Part shown: positions 51,958 to 60,224 of the stretch, piece by piece
Position numbering within the stretch: position 1 is the stretch's first letter
How the letters are laid out: each line of letters starts with the position of its first letter
NCBI GenBank assembly: GCA_918797485.1
Contig: CAKKNE010000001.1
Span: 1,364,001-1,428,000 of the forward strand
DNA length: 64,000 bases
Reading direction: 5' to 3'
DNA from: Pelagomonas calceolata
Taxonomy: Eukaryota; Sar; Pelagophyceae; Pelagomonadales; Pelagomonadaceae
The notes under the pieces: model-generated
What the model saw: only the letters and a program-made list of their open reading frames with translations
What the model was told of the DNA's origin: nothing
Database searches by the model: none
Position numbers and translations under genes: made by a program

Positions 51958-52503
51958 ATGCGACGGAGACCGACCCGATTGGTCATCGCCGCCGTTCTGG
52001 CACACACTGTCGCCGGCCTCGTGCTGCCGAGGAGGCACACGCTGTCGCCGAAAGCCGCCGCGCCGTCGACGAGCCGCGGCGCGCCCTTGCTTGCCCAAGT
52101 CGACGAGGAGCTCCAGGAGACCGTCGAAAAATCTGGTGTGGAGGGCGGCCTCTTCTCCATCTTCACGGGCGACGGCGACGCCAAGGAGAAGGCGACGACC
52201 GCAGGAGATTTACTAAAACAGTACGGAGGGGCCTACTTACTAACCTCGACGTCCTTCGCCATCGTCTCCTTCGCGATCTGCTACACGTTGGTCTCCAACG
52301 GCGTCGACGTCGCTGGCTTGCTCGGGAAGATCGGCATCGAGCCCTCCCAAAATGCGCAGACGGGCGGGACCTTCGCGATCGCCTACGCGGCGCACAAGGC
52401 CGCGTCGCCCATCAGGTTCCCTCCCACCGTGGCGCTGACGCCGGTCGTGGCGAAGATGCTTGGGAAGGGTGATGGGGAGGCAGACGCGGAGGACGACGCG
52501 TAG
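51958..52503 (+). CDS. Plastid-targeted DUF1279 (FAM210-like) membrane protein
   Basis: 181 residues. The leader RLVIAAVLAHTVAGLVLP is a signal peptide followed by a Ser/Arg-rich transit segment (PKAAAPSTSRGAPLLAQ), the bipartite type. DUF1279 covers about 80-165: DLLKQYGGAYLLTSTSFAIV, SFAICYTLVSNGVDVAGLL, and a second hydrophobic helix AYAAHKAASPIRFPPTVALT. Family members are small organelle inner-membrane proteins (FAM210 in animals, also in plastids) with an assembly or maintenance role; the exact function is unknown. The C-terminus is acidic. Confidence 0.85.
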   Translation: MRRRPTRLVIAAVLAHTVAGLVLPRRHTLSPKAAAPSTSRGAPLLAQVDEELQETVEKSGVEGGLFSIFTGDGDAKEKATTAGDLLKQYGGAYLLTSTSFAIVSFAICYTLVSNGVDVAGLLGKIGIEPSQNAQTGGTFAIAYAAHKAASPIRFPPTVALTPVVAKMLGKGDGEADAEDDA

Positions 52504-53827
52504 GCGGGCGCGCTTGCTTCTTGAGGTGAGTAAGCTGGCTTTTAATAATAGTCTCGTAGTCGCTTCAGGCGCGAGACCGTTCAAATCGATAATACCCGCA
52601 AGATAAGGCCATGGAAATTGGAGTCAAATCGGGCAGAACACACGCGCGCGCCAACCCATATTCACTCATGGCTCGTCTACCGCTTCTCATCGCCGCCTCC
52701 GTCGCGACGATGGTCAATTCCGCCGCTCATAAATGCGCGTTGCGGCGAAATGAATCAAGACACTCGCGCCAAGATGCTTATACGACGCGCGCGAGCTTCA
52801 ATCCGGCGCAACGTGACGCTGTAACACGCGCCCAAGTTGGCTGGACCCACGACACCAGCCGCCGCTAGTAAAATGCGCGGAACGCGACGAACGCGACGCC
52901 CGGCCCGCACGGAAAGAGGCAGGCAGCGCTAGACTCGCCGACACGCCGCCGCTGCGCGTGCGCGAGTCAAGCTCCACGACGCCGCCGCCGCGCGCAGGCC
53001 CGGACGGCACGATGGACCTCCACGTATTCCTCTACGACGGCATCGTCCGCGACAAGTATTGATTCTATCCAGAGGCGCGTGGCGCGCGAGTCGACGGCAG
53101 CGAGCCGGTGCCAGAGGCCACGGTCAAGGCCGTCGAGGTGCCGCCGCCGGGGCCGCCGCCGGACTACCAAGGGACTCCGAACCCGGTCCGGGCGGAGGGC
53201 GAGATGATCTGAAGTATGCGCCCCCGTCGTTGCTCATAGTGTCGCTAAGTCTGACTGATCTGTACCTGGTCACACCTGGTCGCGTCGATGGCGTGGGGCC
53301 GCCGGCGGGCGTGCTGGCGGCTCCACGTACTCGGTCTCCACGGATACGTCCAAAGGACCAGCTCTGACGAGAGATACGCCAAAATACCTTCAAGACCGAG
53401 CCTAGTGGCCTTATGCGTTAGCACACCGATTTTGCCCCGCATCACCTCCACCCGTTTTGCGGGGCAACCACATATTGCCAGGGAGCATCAGTCGCAGCGC
53501 AGAGCCGAAATTCACATTGCTCCCAAACCGGCCAGCTTGCGCTGCATCAAACTAAGCGCTAACGCGCGCTCCCGAAATTGCGGCGACGGTCTTCTTCCCT
53601 TCCTCGGGCATTGCAACCGCCTGAGGAAGAGGACGAGGATGCTCACAGCAGTCGCAGTGGCTGGCACGACTCCGCCGACGCAAATTCTTCGCATAAACTT
53701 ACACAGGACCTCCCCGCCGCAGGTCGCGGAAAGACGCCGAAGTAGACTTTAGGTAGCAGGCGTCGCAGGTCGCCGCTCGTAGTGGACTTTAAGCAGCAGG
53801 GGAGGCCGCACGAACCCCACAGCCAAG
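52504..53827. other. Intergenic with possible small secreted ORF and hairpins
   Basis: A frame at 52668-52868 starts with a signal-peptide-like MARLPLLIAASVATMVNSA but has no other support. At 52990-53211 a frame (TMDLHVFLYDGIVRDKY, TGA, then PEATVKAVEVPPPGPP) looks like a broken remnant. A hairpin TTGCCCCGC / GCGGGGCAA lies at 53432-53467, and an introner-like core GTCGCGTCGATGGCGTGG at 53280-53297. Confidence 0.4.
53719..53800 (+). repeat. Imperfect direct repeat just upstream of the SLC37-like gene
   Basis: Unit 1 (53719-53760) and unit 2 (53765-53800) both start GCAGGTCGC and end with GTAGACTTTAGGTAGCAGG or GTGGACTTTAAGCAGCAGG. The second ends 27 bp before the ATG at 53828, so it lies in the promoter or 5' leader. 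Confidence 0.6.
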
Positions 53828-55225
53828 ATGGCGGACGCGCCACCAATCACGATGCGCATGCAGGCCTGGGTCTACTTCGTGACCTGGATCCAGTACGCCG
53901 CGAATCACATCACGCGGAAGTGTTATACTAATGTGAAGAACGTCATGATCAAGTTAGGGCTCTCAAAAATGGTCCTGGGGCGCATGGACGCGGGCTTCAT
54001 GTTCACGTATGCGTTTGGCGCGCCGCTCGCCGGCCAGCTCGGCGACATGTATGATCCGAGCATGGTGCTAGGCGTCGGACTCTACGGCTCCGCCGCGTGC
54101 ATCTTCATGCTCATTTTTGGGATGTGGAACCACCTGGGGGAAGCGGGACCGTTCATCGCGAACACGTACTTCCTGGGCGTCTACCTCGTGTTCGGCTTCT
54201 TCCAGGCGATCGGAGGCCCCGTCGGCACGGCTATCATGGGCAACTGGATGGTCACGCCGGAGGCCCGGAGGAACCGCGGTCTGATCTACGGGACCTGGAC
54301 GACGCACCAGTACCTCGGGAACATCATCGCCCCAGTGATTATCGTGTTGTGCAACATTTCGCATGCCAAGTGGTGGTGGGGCCTCATGTGGCCCGTCTTC
54401 ATCAACGCGGGCTGGGGCTTGGTGTGCCATTTCGCCTTGCCCGCTACTCCGGAGGCGCATGCGCGGAAAGAGGCCGCGGAAAAAGCCGCCCTCACTGGTA
54501 CTACTCTCAATACAGTGCCCGAGGAGCCCGCCAAGCGCGGCATCACGATCAAGGAGGCCCTGCAGATCCCGTCGGTGGCGGGCTACTGCGTCGCCTTCGG
54601 GTTCATGAAGACGATCAACTACGTGTTGTTCTTCTGGCTGCCCCTCTTCCTGCAGACGCACTTCGAGCCGGACACGGCGAACATGATTAGTACGTTGTAC
54701 GACTTCGGGATGATGCCGGGCGGGATCATTGTTGGTGTGGTTTCTGATGCCATGGGTGGTAGAAGAGGCTGCGTCATCGTCGTATTTTTATTAATACTAT
54801 GCCCGTTATTGATGATCATGGCGCTGTTCGCGGACACGCTGAACACCTTCACGTTGATGGTCATGCTGGCCTGCATGGGTATCCTCATTGGCGGGCCGAA
54901 CAACATCGTGACGTCAGCTGTGGCCGCTGATCTCGCGGAGCACCCGTCCATCAGAGGGTCGAAGTCGGCCCTGGGTACCGTCGTCGGTTTGATTAACGGC
55001 TCGGGGTCGTTTGTCGCGGCCATGGGCCAGATGGCCGTCCCGGTCATCACGGACGCGTTGGGCTGGAGCGCGCTCTGGTACTTCATGCTCTGCTCGACGG
55101 TCATCTCGTGCCTGCTGATGATCCCGAAGATCAAGCAGGAGCTGGCCGGCGAGGAGGCCGCGCCGGCGCCGCCCAAGTCGTCGGGCGGCTACGCGACGAT
55201 CAGCACGGCCGAGCAGAAGGCCTAG
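53828..55225 (+). CDS. MFS transporter, SLC37/GlpT-like
   Basis: 465 residues, twelve predicted helices of the major facilitator superfamily, organophosphate:phosphate antiporter group. Early segments YVTWIQYAANHITRKCYT then NVKNVMIKLGLSK, and MDAGFMFTYAFGAPLAGQLGD are characteristic of SLC37/GlpT (sugar-phosphate and glycerol-3-phosphate exchange), as is GNWMVTPEARRNRGLIYGTW, which matches the conserved cytosolic loop. The central loop is Ala/Lys-rich; the second half has YDFGMMPGGIIVGVVSD and IRGSKSALGTVVGLINGSGS. It would exchange phosphate for a sugar phosphate or G3P across the ER or plastid membrane. Substrate inferred from the family. Confidence 0.9.
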   Translation: MADAPPITMRMQAWVYFVTWIQYAANHITRKCYTNVKNVMIKLGLSKMVLGRMDAGFMFTYAFGAPLAGQLGDMYDPSMVLGVGLYGSAACIFMLIFGMWNHLGEAGPFIANTYFLGVYLVFGFFQAIGGPVGTAIMGNWMVTPEARRNRGLIYGTWTTHQYLGNIIAPVIIVLCNISHAKWWWGLMWPVFINAGWGLVCHFALPATPEAHARKEAAEKAALTGTTLNTVPEEPAKRGITIKEALQIPSVAGYCVAFGFMKTINYVLFFWLPLFLQTHFEPDTANMISTLYDFGMMPGGIIVGVVSDAMGGRRGCVIVVFLLILCPLLMIMALFADTLNTFTLMVMLACMGILIGGPNNIVTSAVAADLAEHPSIRGSKSALGTVVGLINGSGSFVAAMGQMAVPVITDALGWSALWYFMLCSTVISCLLMIPKIKQELAGEEAAPAPPKSSGGYATISTAEQKA

Positions 55226-55274
55226 ACCTATCCCTATCCCCTCCCTCCCCCTTAACCACATAGTATCGATAGTC

Positions 55275-55543
55275 TTAGGCGGTCGCGGTCGCGGGGGCTT
55301 TCGCCGGCGTGAAGGGGTAGAACCCCGCGTGCAGGTAGAACTCGACCTGCGTGATCGCACGCGTCGAGCGGACGTCGCGTCGATGGCGTGACTCGGAGAC
55401 GGACGACTTTGCGGACGAGCTCCGGCGGCAGGAGGTGCGCGAGCTTCGGCGAAAGCGTCTTGGCGAGGGCGGCGAGGTGGGCGCGTTCGTAGGCCTTGAA
55501 GCCGCCGGCGCTGATAACTCGGCTCAGGTATGGCTCTTCCGAG
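55275..55543 (-). repeat. Left arm of inverted duplication (with introner)
   Basis: About 190 bp of coding sequence plus the 58-nt intron. The reverse complement matches 55914-56103 at roughly 95% (about nine mismatches). The arms flank the 370-bp ankyrin body. Confidence 0.88.
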
Positions 55544-56070
55544 AATGGCTGCCAAGATACCTCCGTTGGAAGCTCGGAGCCGGCGCGTAGAAGTAGCGGG
55601 TAAACATGAGCTTTCCTCGTAGAGTAGATGTAGTCAATTGCCGTCCAATTCGTGTTCGTTTTAACATCGACGGCGGCGCCCGCCTCAAGCAGCATGCGAA
55701 TGATGTTTTCGGACCCGTTATACGCTGCCGAGTGTAGCGCCGTAAATCCCATGTGATCCGTCACGGCATTCGGATCGGCCCCCGCCCGCAACAGCATTGA
55801 TACGCAGTCTGCATCCTCATTAGCCGCGATAAAAAGAGGAGTAGAACCATACTCGTCGCGCATGTCCGGCGAAACACCCCGCTCGAGCTCGCGTCGCACT
55901 GTCTCGACGTACTCTCCGAAGACCCATACATGAGCCGAATTCTCAGCGCCGGCGGCTTCAAGGCCTACGAACGCGCCCACCTCGCCGCCCTCGCCAAGAC
56001 GCTGTCGCCGAAGCTCGCGCACCTGCTGCCGCCGGAGCTCGTCCGCAAGGTCGTCGAGTTCTACCTGCAC
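55275..56070 (-). CDS. Ankyrin-repeat protein lying within an inverted duplication
   Basis: Three ankyrin units: EYGSTPLFIAANEDADCVSM then LLRAGADPNAV; MGFTALHSAAYNGSENIIRM then LLEAGAAVDV; WTAIDYIYSTRKAHVYPLL. The C-terminus reads GGFKAYERAHLAALAKTL, LPPELVRKVV, and after a 58-nt introner-type intron EFYLHAGFYPFTP. The frame begins at ATG 56070, but its first 55 codons are the antisense of the right arm of the inverted repeat, so that part is probably not an original protein sequence; ATG 55863 (MRDEYGSTPLF) is an alternative. The gene may be a rearranged, 5'-truncated ankyrin gene. Exons end at 55405 and resume at 55346. Confidence 0.7.
55347..55404 (-). mobile_element. Introner-type intron in the ankyrin gene (58 nt)
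   Basis: Donor GTCCGTCT, acceptor GATCACGCAG before GTCGAGTT; contains CACGCCATCGACGCGACG. The inverted copy at 55914-56103 reads straight through this site (CGCAAGGTCGTCGAGTTC), proving the insertion point. It is among the shortest introns here. Confidence 0.9.
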
Positions 56071-56103
56071 GCGGGATTCTACCCCTTCACGCCGGCCGCC
56101 TAA
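55914..56103 (+). repeat. Right arm of inverted duplication (no introner)
   Basis: Reads on the plus strand MSRILSAGG-like sequence (SAGGFKAYERAHLAALAKT, LPPELVRKVVEFYLHAG, FYPFTPAA, stop): a detached, intron-free copy of the ankyrin gene's last 60 codons. No start or upstream ankyrin units exist on this strand, so it is a gene fragment. Confidence 0.88.
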
Positions 56104-56130
56104 GAATACGTGTCAATAATAAGCTACTAC

Positions 56131-56922
56131 TTAGTCCTCGACGTCCGGATACGTCCCGAGCACGAGCTCGGCCTCGTCCGAGATCTCCTCGCCCACCGTT
56201 GAAACCAGCGCCTGAATCTTGTCGGGTGTCAGGTCCCCGTCGCCCCGCCAGTTCCGCGCGTGCAACAGCTGGTAGCGGTAGCCCTCGAGCCAGACCTCGA
56301 ACAACGGCAGGTCCTCTTCCGGCTCGGGGTCGACGTTATGTGCTACTTCCACTCTCATACCATGAGCACCTCTCAGAGCATCCGTCAGCTCGACGACCGT
56401 CGCGTTGTCCTCCGACGTTCCTCTCGTGACGCACACGACCACCCCTCGACACACCGGATCCGTGTGCAACAGCCCCAGACCTCGCTCGCGCGCGAACGCC
56501 TCCTCGGCCTCGGCTTGTAGTCTACGTTTCTCGGCCCTCGCCGCGTTCTTCTCGGCCTTGTCCTCCATCTCCGCGCGCCGCCGCTGCCACTCCTCCTCGA
56601 GCGACGCGGCCGAGTCGCCAGCATCTCCCATCCGCAGCAACTCCGCCAACCCATCGTCGTCGTCGTCGTCGTCGGCCGGCGGTGGGGGCGTTGCCTCATC
56701 ATCTAAAGCTAGCAGGTCGTCGTCCTCATCATCTAACAGGTCAGACAAATCATCAAATTCTTCAGCAGTGGGTTCGGGCAGCGCGTCTCCCGTTGATTCC
56801 GGCGGGAGCGGCGGCTCATCGGAGTATACGATAGGAGCGCGCCGCCGTCGCACGAGGCTCGGCGGCGTCAGCGCCTTGGCGAGCACGCAGACGAGCAGCT
56901 GTGCTGCGGTGCGGCGGCGCAT
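56131..56922 (-). CDS. Hypothetical plastid-leader protein with acidic linker
   Basis: 263 residues from ATG 56922. The leader RRRTAAQLLVCVLAKALTPP resembles a signal peptide followed by a basic transit region. Residues about 45-100 are very acidic (DDLSDLLDDEDDDLLALDD), then a coiled-coil helix (EEEWQRRRAEMEDKAEKNAA). The folded C-terminus has VCRGVVVCVTRGTSEDNATV, LRGAHGMRVEVAHN, LPLFEVWLEGYRYQLLHARN and ends with IQALVSTVGEEISDEAELVL. I do not recognise the domain. An ATG at 56991 is also in frame. The promoter element at 57200 lies upstream. Confidence 0.68.
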   Translation of the reverse strand: MRRRTAAQLLVCVLAKALTPPSLVRRRRAPIVYSDEPPLPPESTGDALPEPTAEEFDDLSDLLDDEDDDLLALDDEATPPPPADDDDDDDGLAELLRMGDAGDSAASLEEEWQRRRAEMEDKAEKNAARAEKRRLQAEAEEAFARERGLGLLHTDPVCRGVVVCVTRGTSEDNATVVELTDALRGAHGMRVEVAHNVDPEPEEDLPLFEVWLEGYRYQLLHARNWRGDGDLTPDKIQALVSTVGEEISDEAELVLGTYPDVED

Positions 56923-57199
56923 GGCGTCGAGTTTGTTGCGGGCGCGCGCTGCGAGCAGTGCAGCGAATGCGTGAGTAGTGGCTTGTGGCACGCGCGAGGT
57001 GCAGGTCTCCGCGCGGCCCGGCGTCGGTAGCGCAATCTCGCTGGGCTGGCTGAAGTTGGTTGTAGTGCTGCGTGCGCTGTCTCAAAGTGGAGCGAAGCGG
57101 CCGCGACGCGTTCGTAGGATGAAAATAAATGCCGCGGTGCGTCAGCTGCGTGTCACGTGCAGCAGTGGCGCCCGTTGAAGCCCTTGAAGTTCCGGGTGG

Positions 57200-57222
57200 G
57201 CTAGCGGCAGTAAGACACTAGC
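57200..57222 (-). promoter_or_regulatory. GCTAGTGTCTTAC promoter element, copy 5
   Basis: Minus-strand sequence GCTAGTGTCTTACTGC followed by CGCTAGC, identical to copy 2. It lies in the 480-bp divergent gap (56923-57402), oriented toward the minus gene (209 bp from the 56991 start, 278 from 56922) and 181 bp from the plus start at 57403. Confidence 0.72.
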
Positions 57223-57402
57223 AAACACTCAAGGCAGACGTACATCGGCCTGTAACGCACGTCCTAGCCCGAGCGGAAGGCTCAACTGCCACGAGTGGCA
57301 CCCATTTATAGACAGATCTTGGCCCGCGCGACGAAAAACGCGGCAGCGGCCGTGCCATCGAGCTCTGACCTCCGAGAGCCGAGGCGAACAAGTGCTGCAC
57401 CA

Positions 57403-60135
57403 ATGCGGCAGGCGCTCAAATACGCCGTCGGCGCGGCCTGCGCGGTCGTCGCGAGCCACCTGCTGCTCCTGCGAGTCCTCGGCCCCTGCGCCCTCGCGAG
57501 CTTCGTCGAGGGCGACTGCCGCCGCGACGACGAAACGACAAACAACATCGGCCGTAGGGATGCGGGCGCGCGAGCGCGGCGCTACGGCCCCATCGACGTC
57601 GTGTACACGTGGGTGAACGGGAGCGATCCCGTCTGGCTCGCCGCTAAAGCTAGGTACACTCCAAAAAAACATCAGCGACGGCGCCTGCTCTGGAATGACG
57701 ACTACACGCCCTACGACGACTACCAGAAATACCACCACGACGAGTACAAGGGCCACTGGGACGACTACCCCGACTCGTGGGCGGAACCCGTCCCGGAAGA
57801 GAACGCGACGGACGATTCCACACCCGCGCCAACCCCGGACGAGGCCGCGTCCGAGTCCAGATATAGGGACACGGGCGAGCTGCGGTACTCGCTGCGATCG
57901 CTCGAAAAGTACGCGCCCTGGGTGCGCCATATTTATCTGGTCACGGACGACCAAATACCATATTGGCTGAATATGGACTCTGATAGAATAACCGTGGTCT
58001 CCCACAGAGAAATCTTCGGGCGGCGCTTCCGCCAGTACCTGCCCGTGTTCTCCTCGCCGGCCATCGAGACGATGCTCCACAAGATTCGCGGGTTGTCAGA
58101 TAGGTTCATCTACTTCAACGACGACGTGTTACTCGGCGCGGAGACGTGGCCCGACGACTTCCTGACGCCGGCGGGGGCACCTCGAATATACCTCGCGTGG
58201 GACGTGCCGAAATGTTCGAACGAGTGCATGGACACCTGGTTAGGTGATGGTACTTGTGATGCGTCTTGTAATGTCTCAGCGTGCGAGTTCGACCGGGGCG
58301 ACTGCGCCGGCGCGACGGAGGCCGTGACAGCGGACAACAAGTACGGGTCCTTCGACCACCACCACGGCCACGGTTCTGGGAGGAAGTGCCGGCGGGGCTG
58401 CCCCGCGGCCTGGCTCGGGGACGGGACTTGTGATGAAAGATGCAATGTTGTGGACTGTGGTTACGACGCGGGCGACTGCGGTTCGTTTTTGGGGGCGCTC
58501 CCGTCGCAAACGAACGGGACTATTGACATACCGCGCGGGAGTACCGGTGGGTACGCGGATTTGAAGAGCGATTTCGGCGAGAACTGCACGTTTCTCAGGG
58601 CGCATTTCATTCACGCGCCGGAGTTCGTCGTCGAGTCGCTGATCTTGGAGGCGCCGCAGTTGTTACTGGTCTTGGTCGACAAGAACGCCACAAATGCGAC
58701 GACCTGGCGCGCCGTCGTCGAGGCGACCTGTGCGCACGCGAACGCTACTGAGGAGAGAAATAGGACCTACGCGTTTCAGGTGGTTGAGGCCGCGCCGCCC
58801 GTCCTACCCGTAGAGACGGTGACGTCGTGCCTCGCGACGAACTACGGCGCACCTATACAACTCGTTCCCACGTTTCCTACGCGAGCCATACGTCTGAACG
58901 CCACTGAAGACGTTGTGGAAGTCGCCGCGAGCGTCGCGGGCCGGAACGGTACCGTCTCTACCAAACTCACTGTAGAGCTAGAGGCGCTACTTCATGATTC
59001 AAATCTCATGCTGCCGCTGCCCGGCGAGGCGCTCTGGGGCGAGCTGAGTCCGAACGACAAGGCTCATCTTTATGTAGAGAACGGCTCGCACGTCGCCGCT
59101 GTGCTGCGGGTCCTACATAATGGAGAGGAATACGCCTGCGCTGCCTACGACGCCCAATACAGCGACGATGAGCACAGGCAGGGGCGGCGCCTCCTCCTCG
59201 ACTCGTACGGCGAGTCCCTCGTGAGAGCGAACCGGCTCTATGACAACGAGTTCGGTACCAAGCAGAGACGCGTGCCGGCCCATATGCCCCATCTCATCGA
59301 TAAACGAAAGATGGCCGCGCTCCAGAAGCGCTTCCCCGAGCCGTGGGCCGCGACGGCCCGAAGGCGCTTCCGGTCCGGCGAGGACGCGCAGTACGCCTTT
59401 AGCTACATGCACTACGTCATGGAGTCGCACGATGCATATGATGTTTCCATGAGAGAGGTGTGGCGCGACCTCGATAGCGATGGGGATGGGGAATTAAGGG
59501 GCAACGAGGTCATCAGTCTCGCGGCGGGCGTTCTGGGGAAGGAGCCCACGGATGAGGATATTGAGCGCATCTACGCCTGCGCTTCTAGAAGACGAGCCGT
59601 CCCGCGTTTATTTTATGGAAGCGACGCTCGGTCATCAAAATACGAGCGCTACACGAGGATCGTCACGCGCGGGTCCCTCTCTCAGTGTGATGAAGCCGTA
59701 AATGGTCTCAGAGAACAGGCACGCACGCGTTTTAAGAGACGGGGCGCCTACAAGGTCGAAGAGACGCTCGACGAGGTCGCGTTCGAGATGCTGGGCGACG
59801 ACTACGACTCTACAAAACGCCAGCTCGACTCGATAAGGGCGCGGCGCACGAAGTTCGTGTGCGTCAATGACAACGTGAGAATTATGACGCCGGCGCTCGC
59901 GGACCTGTTCGAGGCCTTCTTCCTGTCATTTTATCCATTCCCGTCGTCGTTCGAACTGCCTCATGGAAAGCGAAACGAGTACCTGCGCCTCGACGCTTAT
60001 AACGCGGCGAAGCGGCGCGAGCGGGCGGCGGCGGCCGCGGGGCTGTGTGTGTTGTTGGGGGTGGTGGCGGTCGCGGTGGCGTCCCATGCTTCTCCTTCTT
60101 CTTCTTCTTCTTCGTCGCGGGGGAAGGAGGAGTGA
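57403..60135 (+). CDS. GNPTAB: GNPTAB-like N-acetylglucosamine-1-phosphotransferase alpha/beta (Stealth protein)
   Basis: 910 residues. A signal anchor (AVGAACAVVASHLLLLRVLG, about 7-28) places it in the Golgi. Stealth regions: CR1 PIDVVYTWVNGSDP (about 63-76), CR2 LRYSLRSLEKYAPWVRHIYL (about 165) with DRFIYFNDDVLLG, and CR4 FVCVNDNV then FYPFPSSFEL (about 815-850). Two LNR/Notch modules follow CR3: MDTWLGDGTCDASCN (about 275) and AAWLGDGTCDERCN (about 333). An EF-hand-like loop DLDSDGDGELRGNE sits near 690. A C-terminal helix GLCVLLGVVAVAVASHA matches the second anchor of the alpha/beta precursor. It would transfer GlcNAc-1-phosphate to mannose of lysosomal/vacuolar enzymes; other Stealth enzymes make hexose phosphate polymers. 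Domain order favours GNPTAB. Confidence 0.92.
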   Translation: MRQALKYAVGAACAVVASHLLLLRVLGPCALASFVEGDCRRDDETTNNIGRRDAGARARRYGPIDVVYTWVNGSDPVWLAAKARYTPKKHQRRRLLWNDDYTPYDDYQKYHHDEYKGHWDDYPDSWAEPVPEENATDDSTPAPTPDEAASESRYRDTGELRYSLRSLEKYAPWVRHIYLVTDDQIPYWLNMDSDRITVVSHREIFGRRFRQYLPVFSSPAIETMLHKIRGLSDRFIYFNDDVLLGAETWPDDFLTPAGAPRIYLAWDVPKCSNECMDTWLGDGTCDASCNVSACEFDRGDCAGATEAVTADNKYGSFDHHHGHGSGRKCRRGCPAAWLGDGTCDERCNVVDCGYDAGDCGSFLGALPSQTNGTIDIPRGSTGGYADLKSDFGENCTFLRAHFIHAPEFVVESLILEAPQLLLVLVDKNATNATTWRAVVEATCAHANATEERNRTYAFQVVEAAPPVLPVETVTSCLATNYGAPIQLVPTFPTRAIRLNATEDVVEVAASVAGRNGTVSTKLTVELEALLHDSNLMLPLPGEALWGELSPNDKAHLYVENGSHVAAVLRVLHNGEEYACAAYDAQYSDDEHRQGRRLLLDSYGESLVRANRLYDNEFGTKQRRVPAHMPHLIDKRKMAALQKRFPEPWAATARRRFRSGEDAQYAFSYMHYVMESHDAYDVSMREVWRDLDSDGDGELRGNEVISLAAGVLGKEPTDEDIERIYACASRRRAVPRLFYGSDARSSKYERYTRIVTRGSLSQCDEAVNGLREQARTRFKRRGAYKVEETLDEVAFEMLGDDYDSTKRQLDSIRARRTKFVCVNDNVRIMTPALADLFEAFFLSFYPFPSSFELPHGKRNEYLRLDAYNAAKRRERAAAAAGLCVLLGVVAVAVASHASPSSSSSSSRGKEE

Positions 60136-60224
60136 TCTTTTAAGTTTGGTATTTGTGTATTAACCAGGACTTCCAGGTCGCGGTTTCAGAGCACACCTGG
60201 GATACTATAGTAAATCTAGAAACG

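Noticed and set aside
53000-53211. Frame with TGA between VRDKY and FYPEA, considered as selenocysteine
   Set aside because: No SECIS-like stem recognised, no homologue known to me and no good start; more likely a broken remnant or chance.
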